From DASRHT01 sp035650355 (GTDB taxonomy: Bacteria > Chloroflexota > Ktedonobacteria > Ktedonobacterales > Ktedonobacteraceae): a DNA stretch of 64,000 nt. Positions 1 through 7,077 of this stretch are shown here, piece after piece; positions within the stretch are counted from its first letter, which is position 1, and each line of letters opens with the position of its first letter. The stretch lies in the NCBI GenBank assembly GCA_035650355.1, contig DASRHT010000101.1, positions 141,994 through 205,993 on the forward strand, in the 5' to 3' direction. Both the position numbers and the translations under genes were made by a program. The notes under the pieces were generated by a model. The model had not been told where the DNA came from. It was given only the letters and a program-made list of their open reading frames with translations, and ran no database searches.

Positions 1-810
1 GAGCTGCCGATGTTGCTTGATGGAACTGGTTGCGTTGACGAGAACGCAGGTCCTTGCGGCAAGCTCTGGCTGAAGCAGCGAGAGTGTATCGGGCAGGGCT
101 CCCTGCGTGCTAAGCACCACGCGCAGGGGAGCATGCTCGCGTTCGGTACGCTGCCAGATTCTTTTGTCAGGCGGAATGCGTACGGTAAGCTGAGGATTAT
201 CGATGCGGGCGGTATTTGCACCGACCAGGATGGCATCCACGCGGTCGCGCAGATCATGCACCCACAGGCGCGCTTCGGGTCCGCTGATCCAGCGGGAATC
301 GCCCGAACGTGTTGCCAGCTTGCCATCAAGCGTCATGGCCCATTTTGCCGTCACATAGGGCCGCCCGTGGAAGATGTATTGCTCGAACGGGCGCACAATT
401 TGCGCGCATGCGGGCGCGAACTGCTCATCTTCCAGCACCATCACCTCGATCCCTGATGAACGCAGCCGCTCGATGCCCTGCAATTGAACCCGTGGGTTGG
501 GGTCCAACGCGCCGATAATGACGCGGCGGATACCCGCGGCGATGATGGCATCGGTGCAGGGAGGCGTATGGACGTAGATGCAGCAGGGTTCGAGCGTGAC
601 ATACAGGTCCGCGCCGTCCGCTGCCGCTCCCGCCGCGGTGAGGGCGACGACTTCGGCATGTGGGCCGTAGGGAGGGGCTGTTGCTCCTTGCGCGATAACC
701 CTGCCGTCGCGCACGACAACGGCTCCGACGGGGGGGCGCGGGCTCGTACGTCCTTCGACGCTGCGAGCGCAAGCGATGGCTAACCGTATCGCCTCTTCAG
801 CTACATGCAT
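1..810 (-). CDS. ribD: RibD, riboflavin deaminase/reductase (partial, 3' end outside window)
   Basis: Bifunctional diaminohydroxyphosphoribosylaminopyrimidine deaminase / 5-amino-6-(5-phosphoribosylamino)uracil reductase of riboflavin synthesis, cytoplasmic. The 270 visible codons show the cytidine-deaminase-type zinc site (HAE at residues 51-53, Cys76 and Cys85 in EPCCIYVHTPPC). They are followed by the start of the reductase domain (TAKWAMTLDGKLAT, then SRWISGPEA and the DAILVGANTAR segment). The frame opens at the ATG at 808-810 and runs off the left edge of the window, so the C-terminal ~100 residues are missing here. An FMN riboswitch lies 230 bp upstream on the same strand, which fits control by flavin supply. 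A short GTAGGGGC-headed repeat (825-852) sits in the leader just before the start. Confidence 0.95.
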   Translation of the reverse strand, partial: MHVAEEAIRLAIACARSVEGRTSPRPPVGAVVVRDGRVIAQGATAPPYGPHAEVVALTAAGAAADGADLYVTLEPCCIYVHTPPCTDAIIAAGIRRVIIGALDPNPRVQLQGIERLRSSGIEVMVLEDEQFAPACAQIVRPFEQYIFHGRPYVTAKWAMTLDGKLATRSGDSRWISGPEARLWVHDLRDRVDAILVGANTARIDNPQLTVRIPPDKRIWQRTEREHAPLRVVLSTQGALPDTLSLLQPELAARTCVLVNATSSIKQHRQL

Positions 811-1038
811 AGTTGCTCCACCAGGTAGGGGCAGTGCCTCGCGCCTGCCCTGTATTAAATGGTTGGCTGCATGCTTTCGAGGTGGATTGAGGGAGTACAA
901 GGGGTAACAAGAAGGAAGAGATGCCCTGTACCGATAGAGCAGTTCTTCTTCATTACAATCATAGGATAAGCAATGCGTCATATAATACGCGCTATGCACG
1001 CAGATTTTTCTGCTTGCAGCCGATCCTATGCTCTTGTC

Positions 1039-1190
1039 TTCTCCCATCCGGACTATACCGTCGGCTCTGGAACTTCTCCAGATCCTGCCAACTCAACTAG
1101 TTGAGCGTGGCTCGCGGGCTGTACCGCCGATCAGGAATTGGAAACGCGGCCTGTTGAGCGACCAGCTTTTCCTCACCTTGCCCCGAAGAC
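1039..1190 (-). promoter_or_regulatory. FMN riboswitch (RFN element)
   Basis: Read on the minus strand, the segment starts with CTTCGGGGCAAGGTGAGG and ends with AGTCCGGATGGGAGAA, the two hallmark ends of the RFN aptamer. Conserved GGCGGTA and CCGACGGTATAGTCC blocks lie between them. It sits in the leader of ribD, so it should bind FMN and lower ribD expression. The expression platform lies in 811-1038. A 9-bp near-perfect hairpin at about 998-1019 is there, but no clear T-run follows it, so the mode (termination or translation) is unresolved. Confidence 0.95.
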
Positions 1191-1213
1191 ATGACGTTAT
1201 TCAATATGTGTAT

Positions 1214-1243
1214 ATCATAGCACAGGCGGAATGTGGGAGGCAA
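1214..1243 (-). promoter_or_regulatory. Candidate sigma-70 promoter of the ribD transcript
   Basis: On the minus strand, TTGCCT (1243-1238), an 18-bp spacer and TATGAT (1219-1214) precede the FMN riboswitch by about 24 bp. This places the predicted start of transcription just ahead of the aptamer. Sequence match only. Confidence 0.6.
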
Positions 1244-1269
1244 GGTGTATGAGCGCAGTTCTTAGTGTA

Positions 1270-1366
1270 TTTCCGCTTGACATCTTAGGACGCGATGGTA
1301 TGCTTCTTCTCAAGAGAGGCGGCGGGAGCCGGTGGCTATCACGACCCGCTTGAGGGTACTGAAATG
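1270..1366 (+). repeat. Dispersed ~97-bp intergenic element, copy 1
   Basis: First of three copies (others at 9395-9492 and 32588-32685). Conserved features are a TTCCGCTTGACATC head, a GTGGCTATC block and a CCGCTTGAGGGTACTGAAAT tail. TTGACA (1277-1282), 16 bp and TATGCT (1299-1304) form a good promoter on the plus strand, pointing towards the end of the upstream minus-strand gene. The tail can fold ACCC-GCTTGA-GGGT. The copy lies 18 bp beyond the stop codon of the NACHT gene. Function unknown. Confidence 0.8.
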
Positions 1367-1384
1367 ACATACAAGTTGTGCTGA

Positions 1385-4300
1385 TTACGCGGTTGCTTTT
1401 TTTATTAAATCCGTCGGCCATTTAACGATTCTCACTTGCCTCTCTTCTGGTGAACCCATCACAAAGATCCTGATACCCCTGCGGCGGCTCATGATCCAGA
1501 GTGAGTGATGAATATCGCTGGCAACATCCGATGTCTCTAGTTGTTCGACAAGGCTCTCTATTTCCTCTAAAGTGATGGTATGTGCGAAATGTTGCAGCGA
1601 TTGCGCTATTTTACTGCGTACGAGCTTATCTGTTTGTGGGGTAGAGAGTAAATGTAACAGGTAAGGAAGCGTGTCACGTTCGCCGAATGTGCCCAGTGTT
1701 TGCACGATACAGCTTTGTACATATGCATCCAGATGAGTTGTTTGCAGCAATGCCAGCAAGTCAGGAAGAGCGGCTCGGTCGCGTAGTTGCTCTAAAGTTT
1801 GGATAAGGGTGCTGGCTATATCTTTATCGAAAATATATTGTCTAAGGAGATCGAGTAGTTTTGGCACTGCTACGGGTTGTGTTCCCAGGAGTGCCAGCGC
1901 ATAAATAATACTGCAACGAGTTGAGATATCGAGCTGCTGATTGTCGAGGAGAGCCTGTAACTTGAGGGCAACCGAGGGGTCATGCATGCCCAGGATACCT
2001 AGCGTCCGTGCTATATGCTTCTGCACGGTGGTATTAGCAGGTAGTTGTTGTAGCAAGCCTAGTAGATCAGGTATGATAGAAGGATCACCTAGATCTCCTA
2101 ACGCCTGAGCTATGTTAATAAGTACGCTATTCTCTTCTGTTGAGAACCTGGATAACGTCAGGTTTTCGGAGAGCAGGAGTAGCAGACCATTGCTTACAGA
2201 ACGGTCGCCCAGCAGCCCCAATGTTTGGGCGATGCGACTTCTGATATAGAATTCAAGCTGCCCGTTTTGCAGCAGGTCCAACAGTCTGTGGGAAATCGTT
2301 TCTCCGCCGAGGATGCCCAGGCTTTGAACAACCCCTTCGCGTACATGCCAGTCCAGGTGTCCGTCCTGGAGCATTTCTAGCAGGTGGTCGGTCATTGAAT
2401 GTTCTCCCAAGATGCCCAGGGCTTGAATGATGCTACTGCGAATATGGGAATCGGTTTGAGCGTTACTGAAAAGCTGTTTTAGCTCGCGGATAACATTGGG
2501 CTTTCTTTGCGTGCTCAATGCTTGAGCTATATTGATACGCAGTTCTCGATTAAGGAGCTCATTGGAGAGGTCGGCAAGCAATCGCTCGATTATTTTGTCT
2601 TCGCCAATGGCTACCAATGTCTGAACGATGCGGTATTGTGTGAGGGCGTAGGGAGTTTGTGATAAAGCCTGTTCCAATTGGGAGATGACCTTCTCCCACA
2701 GAGAAGTTTGCTCAATCCTGGGGTGTGCTACTAAGCAGCCTCCTGCCAGGATAAGATTCGTATGGAATATATCCTCCCGTAAGTAGATAGTCTCGTCTTG
2801 TCCCAACAGGACGCGTAAGAGCTTGCTGGCATCGGACATATGTCCGGCATAGAGGAAGCAAACCTCTTCCCACCAGGGGTCGCCACGATGCCGGAGGAGT
2901 TCTTTGAGATCCTTGTTATCGGGCAAATGTTGAGCGACGAGGTACTCGGCAACGAAGTACTCCTGGAACGTTAAGTGGAAAAAGCTATAGAAGCCTAGCG
3001 CCTGCTCTTTTAAGAGGCCATTTTCGCTCGTAATTGAGGCAAGTATGCTACCATTGCGTTCTGCTGATAGTTGTACCGTGGGCAAGAATTTTGCAATCTC
3101 TCGCAACAGGTCTTTTTCAAGAACGTACCGTAACCCTTTTTCATGAAAATACCAGGCCACCTGCGCAAGGAGTTGCCGCAGGTGCTTTTGTTCAAGATCA
3201 TGATAGCGCTTGATGTTGCGTTGAGCGTCCCATTTGCTGATCAGCAGATCGACGCACTCTTTATATAATTCGGCGCGACGTTCAGGCAGATCGAACCGCG
3301 ATTCGTATATACGAACGATCAATGAGAGGAGCAAAGGGTTAGTGGCCAGTGCTTGCAGATGAGGGGTGTGCTCTAATTTGGTGATCAGGCCCGAAGCATT
3401 GGCCTGTCTTTCTGCATCGCTAAAGTAGTTGAACCATTGTGTAATAAATTGTTTTATATCCTCTGGGCGAAATGTCTGTAGCTCAAATTCCGTGAAGCCC
3501 AACAGGGATTCTCGTTGGCGGTAGCCGAGCTTGCGAGCCGTAACAACAATGGGGGCCTGATGATAGCGGGTTGCAACCTGCTTGATGGTCTCGGCAACTC
3601 GATGATACGAAGCTTCCGCTTCCTCATCTGTGTTGCCAATAACGGCTTCATCGAGCGCATCTAGCAGCAGCAGAGCTTGGCCTTTCTGTAGCATATCTTC
3701 CATATAGCCGCGTGCTTCCTCTTTATTAAAGCTGTAGTAGGCATCCCATTTAGCCGCTGCAAAATCAAGTAAACCCTCATATCCTGAAGTAGCAAACACA
3801 TTGAGTTCAATAAAAATGGGAAGATCTGGTAAACCATCAAGCTCTCTGCGAGCAGATTTCAGGGCTAAGTATTTGAGTAAGGTAGTTTTTCCGGCTCCAG
3901 GGTCGCCAACGAAAACGCAACGTTTGTGAAAACGAACTGCATTAGCGGGCGCAATCGCGCTTCTGGCGCGCTGCTCAAGAAATGTTATTTCTCTACGGAT
4001 GAGCGCGTACGAATCGCGTAGAGGTTCGAATTGCGTTGCATCAGGTTTATAACCTCTTTGGAGCAGACGCATTGGGATGTGAAAATGGATGATATCCAGA
4101 GGCCGAGGCATATCTAATATTTGCAGTTGGGAGAGGCGTGGGTCGTATTGGATGAGCTGTCGATAGATCTCTGCTTTTTTATCGATGTCAGGCTGAGCGT
4201 GCGCATTACGACGAAGTTGGTCTAATATCGCGGTTTCGGTTCCTGTCTCTGTCACCGCCCGTTGTAATCGCCTCTCTCTTGCCAACTCAGTTTGCGCCTG

Positions 4301-4684
4301 CTGATATTGGTCAAGTAGGTCGTATCCATAGCTCTTTAATTTCTCAATTACTTCAGCTTGTTCTTGCTGCTGTTTTTCTTGCTGTGCCTGCTGGCGTTGC
4401 GCCTGATAGTAGGCGATCAAGAAGCCAGCGATACCTGAGATTATGGCTACTAACACCCCCCCTAACAAATCGATAATGGCTGGATCGAGTAGGGTTGTTG
4501 GGGTCCCCGTAAGAGCAGGGGTTGGCGTTGCTCGTGGCACGATGGTCGGCGTTAGCCTTACAATCAAGGCGGTGGTGGAAGATCCAGTGGCAGATACTAC
4601 CGCTTTTCCAGAGAAGAGCGAGCTCAAGCTTAAAAGCAGGAATGCAAGAATAGCCGCTAATAGCATATTGGATCGCCAACGCAT
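1385..4684 (-). CDS. Membrane-anchored NACHT NTPase with HEAT repeats
   Basis: A 1099-residue STAND-type NTPase. There is an N-terminal hydrophobic segment (about 7-25), a Thr/Pro-rich stretch, a second membrane span (about 68-92) and a Gln/Glu-rich coiled coil (about 94-145). The NACHT domain has Walker A GDPGAGKTT at 260-268 and Walker B LLLLDALDE at 338-346. From about residue 690 to 1060 there are tandem HEAT-like repeats of ~33 residues (pattern IAQTLGxLG...). The NTPase and repeats should face the cytoplasm. Proteins of this build act as sensors; some bacterial NACHT proteins are antiphage, but nothing here proves that role. It is transcribed alone, with ATG preceded by GGGAGG and a promoter at 4759-4787. 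Domain call is firm, role open. Confidence 0.9.
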   Translation of the reverse strand: MRWRSNMLLAAILAFLLLSLSSLFSGKAVVSATGSSTTALIVRLTPTIVPRATPTPALTGTPTTLLDPAIIDLLGGVLVAIISGIAGFLIAYYQAQRQQAQQEKQQQEQAEVIEKLKSYGYDLLDQYQQAQTELARERRLQRAVTETGTETAILDQLRRNAHAQPDIDKKAEIYRQLIQYDPRLSQLQILDMPRPLDIIHFHIPMRLLQRGYKPDATQFEPLRDSYALIRREITFLEQRARSAIAPANAVRFHKRCVFVGDPGAGKTTLLKYLALKSARRELDGLPDLPIFIELNVFATSGYEGLLDFAAAKWDAYYSFNKEEARGYMEDMLQKGQALLLLDALDEAVIGNTDEEAEASYHRVAETIKQVATRYHQAPIVVTARKLGYRQRESLLGFTEFELQTFRPEDIKQFITQWFNYFSDAERQANASGLITKLEHTPHLQALATNPLLLSLIVRIYESRFDLPERRAELYKECVDLLISKWDAQRNIKRYHDLEQKHLRQLLAQVAWYFHEKGLRYVLEKDLLREIAKFLPTVQLSAERNGSILASITSENGLLKEQALGFYSFFHLTFQEYFVAEYLVAQHLPDNKDLKELLRHRGDPWWEEVCFLYAGHMSDASKLLRVLLGQDETIYLREDIFHTNLILAGGCLVAHPRIEQTSLWEKVISQLEQALSQTPYALTQYRIVQTLVAIGEDKIIERLLADLSNELLNRELRINIAQALSTQRKPNVIRELKQLFSNAQTDSHIRSSIIQALGILGEHSMTDHLLEMLQDGHLDWHVREGVVQSLGILGGETISHRLLDLLQNGQLEFYIRSRIAQTLGLLGDRSVSNGLLLLLSENLTLSRFSTEENSVLINIAQALGDLGDPSIIPDLLGLLQQLPANTTVQKHIARTLGILGMHDPSVALKLQALLDNQQLDISTRCSIIYALALLGTQPVAVPKLLDLLRQYIFDKDIASTLIQTLEQLRDRAALPDLLALLQTTHLDAYVQSCIVQTLGTFGERDTLPYLLHLLSTPQTDKLVRSKIAQSLQHFAHTITLEEIESLVEQLETSDVASDIHHSLWIMSRRRGIRIFVMGSPEERQVRIVKWPTDLIKKATA

Positions 4685-4758
4685 GTATACCTCCCATCAC
4701 TTCTGCCGGTAATTTTTTAACGAATATAGCTTTGTCCATACAAAAAATTGTTGCATTC

Positions 4759-4787
4759 AGTATACAACAATATTACTTTGAATACAA
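4759..4787 (-). promoter_or_regulatory. Candidate promoter of the NACHT gene
   Basis: Minus strand TTGTAT (4787-4782), 17-bp spacer, TATACT (4764-4759), about 75 bp upstream of the start codon at 4684. It abuts the palindromic mobile element at 4806-4976, so that insertion separates this promoter from sequences further upstream. Confidence 0.6.
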
Positions 4788-4805
4788 TATATTGCCGTTC
4801 TTGCA

Positions 4806-4976
4806 CAGGGCTTTTCAGTTCTCGTCATGCTCGCAGGGCGAAGCCCTGCTCGCAAGGGAGAGGTGCCGGCAACGCCGCGTCGCGGCGTTGCCGGCACCTC
4901 TCCCTTGCCCTGCGCCCCGTTGGGGGCGCGAACCCAGGCAGCAAGAGTCAGAGGAGAGGAACACTGAAAAGCCCTG
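4806..4976. mobile_element. Palindromic MITE-like element, copy A
   Basis: A 171-bp element with 14-bp perfect terminal inverted repeats (CAGGGCTTTTCAGT / ACTGAAAAGCCCTG). Inside is a large hairpin made of GGTGCCGGCAACGCCGCG and its complement, plus smaller hairpins. Direct repeats CGTTCTTGCA (4796-4805) and CGTTCTTGAA (4977-4986) flank it with 9 of 10 matches, as expected of a target duplication. It is in opposite orientation to copy B (26386-26562), which shares most of its sequence. No transposase frame is present, so it would have to be moved in trans. The open frames across it are by-products of the palindrome. Confidence 0.85.
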
Positions 4977-5000
4977 CGTTCTTGAACTTTCCCAAAAAAG

Positions 5001-5040
5001 ATACATAAAAGGTGTGGTCTTAGGTATAGGCCACACCTGT
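5001..5040 (-). terminator. Rho-independent terminator at the end of the nitrate-reductase operon
   Basis: On the minus strand an 8-bp stem AGGTGTGG / CCACACCT (5038-5031 with 5017-5010) is followed by TTTTATG and then a run of six T at 4993-4998. It lies 56 bp past the stop of the last gene of the operon. Confidence 0.65.
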
Positions 5041-5095
5041 GAATAGATTTTATGCCCAGCATCTAAGCTGTTTTCTGTGCTTATCCTATTGAATA

Positions 5096-5395
5096 CTACC
5101 GGACGCCTGCCGGAACGACCCTTCGTAGCTCCTCAATCTGTTTTGCGTAGTCAAGAGCGTAGATGGCGTGGACATCGAAATCCATCAGATCCATATAGGG
5201 TTGTAGAAAGGCCGTCAGCTCTTGAGGGTTATCGGTATCAATAATCAAGAAACCAGCCCCGCCGCCCGCCAGGTTGTACCATCCCTTAATGCGTTCCGGG
5301 TGATTGCTGCCTGCGTCGTGCATCTGGACAATCCGACGCGCCACCTGTTCGCGGGTCGTATGCGGGTGCCATTTAAAACGACAATACCAGAGCAT
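5096..5395 (-). CDS. DUF3303-like small protein
   Basis: A 99-residue soluble protein with the sequence style of the DUF3303 family: an N-terminal beta strand MLWYCRFKWHP, a central GWYNLAGGGAGFLIIDTDNP, and a C-terminal YMDLMDFDVHAIYALD. The fold is probably a ferredoxin-like dimeric barrel, and its biochemical role is not known. It is last on the minus strand after the Rieske/nitrate reductase genes but is separated from them by about 220 bp of repeats, so membership in that operon is uncertain. A leader AGGGAGGTAATAT precedes the ATG. Confidence 0.75.
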   Translation of the reverse strand: MLWYCRFKWHPHTTREQVARRIVQMHDAGSNHPERIKGWYNLAGGGAGFLIIDTDNPQELTAFLQPYMDLMDFDVHAIYALDYAKQIEELRRVVPAGVR

Positions 5396-5484
5396 ATATT
5401 ACCTCCCTTGTTTTCTCTACAGGGCAATCTTTCACAGTTGCCCTCTCGCAGAGGCAACACGTTTCTGCTATGTGATTGGTTTCA

Positions 5485-5584
5485 GTAGGGGCAATCCCTT
5501 GCGGTTGCCCTCTTGCCGCTTGCGATTTGCCCTGTTCCCCCTTGCGGTTGCCCTCTTGCCGCTTGCGATTTGCCCTGTTCCCCC
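5485..5584. repeat. GTAGGGGC-headed repeat followed by a 43-bp tandem duplication
   Basis: GTAGGGGCAATCCCTTGCGG and its continuation GTTGCCC (5485-5510) is a short palindromic repeat also found at 10647-10672, 47450-47475 and 47488-47513. A 43-bp unit starting TTGCGGTTGCCCTCTTGCCG is then repeated twice exactly (5499-5541 and 5542-5584), with a partial third unit after it. The whole lies between two minus-strand genes. Confidence 0.85.
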
Positions 5585-5613
5585 TTGCCGGTTGCCCCGT
5601 CCCTTGTGCTTGA

Positions 5614-5895
5614 TTAGCGACGACGGGTGTGGTGTCGCTCAACGCGGAGCATCAGCAGACCGCCGAGAAAAACCAGGCCCGAGATGACTGCGAGTAGCCA
5701 GCTATCAGTTGTGCTCCCCGACAGGTAAAGGTCAAGCGCGACCGTCAACAGCCAGAGCTGGATGCCCATCAGGATAAGACCGATTACCAGGGCTGTCAGC
5801 TCAATCGCGGCCTGCCCTGCTGGCGGTGTACGCTCGACGCGGGTAATTGTCTCGTGAAGCGTGCCATCGTTGCTGGCGGAACGATCATGGATCAT
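5614..5895 (-). CDS. Small two-helix membrane protein of the nitrate reductase operon
   Basis: A 93-residue protein with two predicted membrane spans (about 32-54 and 65-84) and an Arg-rich tail (RVERHHTRRR). Its ATG overlaps the stop of the Rieske gene (ATGA at 5892-5895), which points to coupled translation. It is probably an anchor or assembly partner of the Rieske/molybdoenzyme complex. I do not recognise a named family with confidence. Confidence 0.8.
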   Translation of the reverse strand: MIHDRSASNDGTLHETITRVERTPPAGQAAIELTALVIGLILMGIQLWLLTVALDLYLSGSTTDSWLLAVISGLVFLGGLLMLRVERHHTRRR

Positions 5896-6428
5896 AGCGC
5901 CTCCTCTACCGCATAAAGCATGGTACCATCCTGCCGAATCGTGATTTTAGGCAATGCGCGCTGCGGAGGACCGGCCACCGGCACGCCCGTTTGCGGATCA
6001 AAGGCTCCTTCATGGCAGGGACAGAGGAGCTTGTCACGATCTTTATCGTAGTAGACGGCGCATGAGAGGTGGGTGCATTTTCCACTATAAGCGGCAAAGC
6101 TCCCGTTCGGCAGGTGGAGCAATACGGCCTGATCTTCCGCTGTGGGATACTGAAAATAGTGGACGCCACCAGGAGGAAGCGCGTTGACCGGGATAATGGC
6201 CTGCCTGGATACGGTTGTCGTTGGTCTCAGGTAGTCCAGGCCCACGATTGCGGCGGTCGCGGCAAAAAGGGCGCCCGACGCCGCCACAGCCAGGCGCAGT
6301 AGCTCGCGGCGGGACACGAAATCGTCCGCGTCCCAGCGATAGGGAAACTCGGCCTGCCAGCGAGTAATGGTTTTGCGCCTCTGTGCCCGTTCTGCGCTGG
6401 CCTGGAGCATTCTATCTCGGATCGTCAT
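5892..6428 (-). CDS. Rieske [2Fe-2S] protein, membrane-anchored
   Basis: A 178-residue Rieske protein when started at the ATG at 6428, which overlaps the ferredoxin stop as ATGA and has GGAGG 10 bp ahead. After a basic N-terminal region, VSRRELLRLAVAASGALF marks a Tat-like or signal-anchor helix (about 38-65). The cluster ligands are present: C118-T-H120 (CTHLSC) and C136-P-C-H139 (CPCHEGAF). It should carry electrons between the membrane quinol/cytochrome partner and the molybdoenzyme encoded just upstream. Confidence 0.9.
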   Translation of the reverse strand: MTIRDRMLQASAERAQRRKTITRWQAEFPYRWDADDFVSRRELLRLAVAASGALFAATAAIVGLDYLRPTTTVSRQAIIPVNALPPGGVHYFQYPTAEDQAVLLHLPNGSFAAYSGKCTHLSCAVYYDKDRDKLLCPCHEGAFDPQTGVPVAGPPQRALPKITIRQDGTMLYAVEEAL

Positions 6429-7045
6429 AACACCCACGCCTCCTGCTGCTGTTCGGCTGTCCCTATCTCCGCCCGCGCCTCTTCCAGTAGCGCTGTCACG
6501 TCCAGTTGTTGCGTTTGTTGTGGTAGCACCCAGTGGATTTTTGTGCGCACAGATTGTTTCCCGAAAGAAGTTAGATTAACCGGATGTCCCTCGCGTTGAT
6601 TCATAAACTCCTCGTAATCGCCGTACCATAGCGCCTGAGTGGGGCAAGCCTGGGCGCACCACGGCTTGAGATCCTGGCTGGTACGGTCGTAGCACAGGTT
6701 GCATTTTTTCATCAGACGAGCCTGGACATCGAATTTAGGCACGCCAAAGGGGCAGGCGTAAACGCAGTTGCGACAGCCGATGCAGCGCGACGGTTCGGCC
6801 ATCTGCACTACGCCATCTGGCGTTATCAGAATCGCCATCACCGGACAGACCTGGGCGCAGGGAGCCAGGGGGTCCTGGCAATGCATACAGATGGTAGGCT
6901 GGGTGGCAACGCTTTTGCCACGATCTATAAAATCGACCATCACCATACTCTCGCCTTTATGCGAATCGCATTCGCGGCATGCTGCTTCGCACGCGCGACA
7001 ACCGATGCAGCGTGATGGGTCAACAAACATGGTTTTAACTGCCAA
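6425..7045 (-). CDS. Four-cluster [4Fe-4S] ferredoxin subunit (HycB/NrfC/DmsB type)
   Basis: A 206-residue electron-transfer subunit with sixteen cysteines in four groups: CIGCRACEAACRECD (15-29), CMHCQDPLAPCAQVCP, CIGCRNCVYACP, and CNLCYDRTSQ...CAQACP. This is the layout of iron-sulfur subunits of DMSO-reductase-family complexes. It lies 32 bp downstream of the catalytic subunit gene and overlaps the Rieske gene by 4 bp. The frame starts at TTG (7045) after GAGGAGAGGAAG, and an ATG five codons later is possible. Confidence 0.92.
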   Translation of the reverse strand: MAVKTMFVDPSRCIGCRACEAACRECDSHKGESMVMVDFIDRGKSVATQPTICMHCQDPLAPCAQVCPVMAILITPDGVVQMAEPSRCIGCRNCVYACPFGVPKFDVQARLMKKCNLCYDRTSQDLKPWCAQACPTQALWYGDYEEFMNQREGHPVNLTSFGKQSVRTKIHWVLPQQTQQLDVTALLEEARAEIGTAEQQQEAWVL

Positions 7046-7077
7046 GACTTCCTCTCCTCTCTATCTGTGGGGGTGGG

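Noticed and set aside
10..783. Several open frames on both strands over the first 0.8 kb
   Set aside because: They are other-frame shadows of ribD, whose true frame runs off the left edge and carries the deaminase zinc motif.
998..1019. Terminator of the FMN riboswitch
   Set aside because: A hairpin is present, but no T-run follows on the ribD strand, so it was not listed as a terminator.
1270..1366. CRISPR array or single CRISPR repeat
   Set aside because: The tail looks repeat-like, but the three copies are kilobases apart with no spacers or cas genes in the window.
4732..5062. Overlapping open frames on both strands around the palindromic element
   Set aside because: They arise from the GC-rich hairpins of the MITE, have no ribosome sites and mirror each other on both strands.
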